Origin: Choristoneura fumiferana
Taxonomy: Eukaryota; Arthropoda; Insecta; Lepidoptera; Tortricidae
DNA length: 64,000 nt
NCBI RefSeq assembly: GCF_025370935.1
Contig: NC_133486.1
Coordinates: forward strand, 2,068,255-2,132,254
Direction: 5' to 3'
Below are positions 62,864 to 64,000 of this stretch, piece after piece (position 1 is the first letter of the stretch; every line of letters starts with the position of its first letter). The position numbers were made by a program, and so were the translations under genes. Under the pieces are notes generated by a model, which did no database searches, had not been told where the DNA came from, and saw only the letters and a program-made list of their open reading frames with translations.

Positions 62864-62869
62864 TAGAGT

Positions 62870-63720
62870 ACAGGTTGCTCGAGCCAGTTGTGTAAATATT
62901 ATACCAATGGTTTTGATACTTTGATACCCATTTTGGCCTTAGCTGATTGTTAATTTGGTTCGTTAAATTGTTTAAGTGCCTATAGCCTTTTGTGTGGGTT
63001 TTTCAGGATTTGATTTATAGCTGTTTAGTATACAAGGTGTTAATTAAATAACTGAAAACCTGAGACACCCTAAACCTTTTTTATTTTAAGTTAGTTTATT
63101 TAATGTATTTTTAAAAATCGTGACTATGTATTTAAAAAAATATAAGTAATATTTATTTTTTTGTTTATGAAATACAAGTACAAGTAGAAAAAATTACGGT
63201 CAGCAATTTTTTTTACAAAAATAGTAGATTGTACAGCACGAACATAAAACGAGGGGTCGAGGGGGAACTGGGTTTAATGCTCGAGTTTTGCACTCTGCTT
63301 TTCACTTCGATTGAGAGGAAATTTAATAGCAACACAGTGAAAACAATTGTTCACTTACTATAGGTACCTCTTACTATACCTTTTATTTTGCTATATAATT
63401 ATAAATTTTTAGTTTTATTGATTTATTTATGAAAAAAACATATGGAAACTTTTTTGATTGTGCTTGACACCTAATTGCCTTGGTCTTAGACGAAGATTTT
63501 ACTTTATGCACTAGAGCTTAAAGTCATTTTATGTCGCCTAAATTCAGCATAAATACGACGTTTACGAGCATGAGAAGTGAAAAAATCTTTTAATTCACGA
63601 TCATAGATCGATCGCTGGCTGCGCGTGCGCTCCCTTGGCGCTGTCGCAAGCGTTTGCGCAACGTATTACGCGCGCGGGTCACACGCAGCCTACATTTTGA
63701 TGCCGGTCGGAAACACTATG
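62870..63720. other. No supported gene
   Basis: AT-rich, then a GC-rich patch at 63600-63690 (CGCGCG words). No coding or RNA signal was recognised. Confidence 0.35.
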
Positions 63721-63724
63721 AGTT

Positions 63725-63890
63725 TATTGTAATTACCCCTGTATTGTTTGAAAAATATTTTTTTTCTGCCAAGTTTCTTGCGGCGCATTCTTCTTGACAA
63801 TGATGGTCTTTCCGGAAGCGCTAGTAGAATAAAAAAGTGAGATGTAAAAGAGCCCATTGTAGCCTCCTTACAGAATATAAACGTTTAGTT
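63725..63890 (-). repeat. Dispersed repeat (GGCAAGAAACTC family), inverted
   Basis: TGCCAAGTTTCTTGCGGCGC with ATTCTTCTTGACAATG is the inverse of the block near 19820-19850. Confidence 0.45.
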
Positions 63891-63895
63891 CTTTT

Positions 63896-64000
63896 TAGGG
63901 TTCCGGAGCCAAAATGGCAAAAACGGTACCCTTATAGTTTCGCCATGTCTGTCTGTCCGTCCGTCCGCGGCTTTGCTCAGGGACTATCAATGCTAGAAAG
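63896..64000 (-). repeat. 'GACAGACAGACATGGCGAAA' family repeat, cut by window edge
   Basis: TAGGGTTCCGGAGCCAAAAT through GTCCGCGGCTTTGCTCAGGG is the reverse complement of the end of 15640-16285. Confidence 0.7.

Overview
The window looks like nuclear DNA of a moth or butterfly. The case rests on intron-containing genes with insect-type products (a TRAF adaptor, a NUB1-like protein, regucalcin and an ARIP4-type helicase) set in AT-rich DNA crowded with SINEs, RTE-type LINE tails ending in GATGAT runs, hairpin MITEs and a short-LTR Mag-clade Ty3/gypsy element. No species is claimed. There is one assembly gap of exactly 100 N (46421-46520).

Layout. 1-2743 (minus): internal exons of an ARIP4/RAD54L2-type Snf2 helicase and a Pro/Gln/Tyr/Asn-rich exon running off the left edge. 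3382-3452: a lone THAP-domain first exon. 5285-8627: a 3.3-kb foldback element with huge inverted arms built of tandem subrepeats, carrying two head-to-head copies of the 3' end of a cysteine-rich gene. 9227-9442: LINE fragment. 10186-14493 (minus): full-length Mag-clade retrotransposon with identical 108-bp LTRs and a TATAC target duplication, but frameshifted in several places. 14500-30350: almost entirely repeats. 30773-38434 (plus): an apparently complete ten-exon TRAF gene. 40808-43724 (minus): the last three exons of a NUB1-like gene, its introns filled with hairpin MITEs. 44722-45537 (plus): the last two exons of regucalcin. 46421-52500: gap and repeats. 52605-55411 (minus): a DIRS-type tyrosine-recombinase retrotransposon. 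55430-64000: repeats, including a 373-bp near-perfect palindrome and a LINE nested inside another repeat.

The host genes have no evident shared pathway beyond two ubiquitin/NEDD8-linked signalling proteins (TRAF, NUB1), so no operon-like logic applies. Only the TRAF gene is whole. The others are cut at the 5' side and their missing exons were not found anywhere in the window.

One pattern crosses the whole window. Long coding stretches are broken by single-base frameshifts, some in homopolymers: a C-run in TRAF exon 3, an A-run in the DIRS recombinase, several points in the Mag element despite identical LTRs, and the ARIP4 low-complexity exon. Residual indel error in the assembly explains this better than gene decay and should be settled before any of these genes is called a pseudogene.
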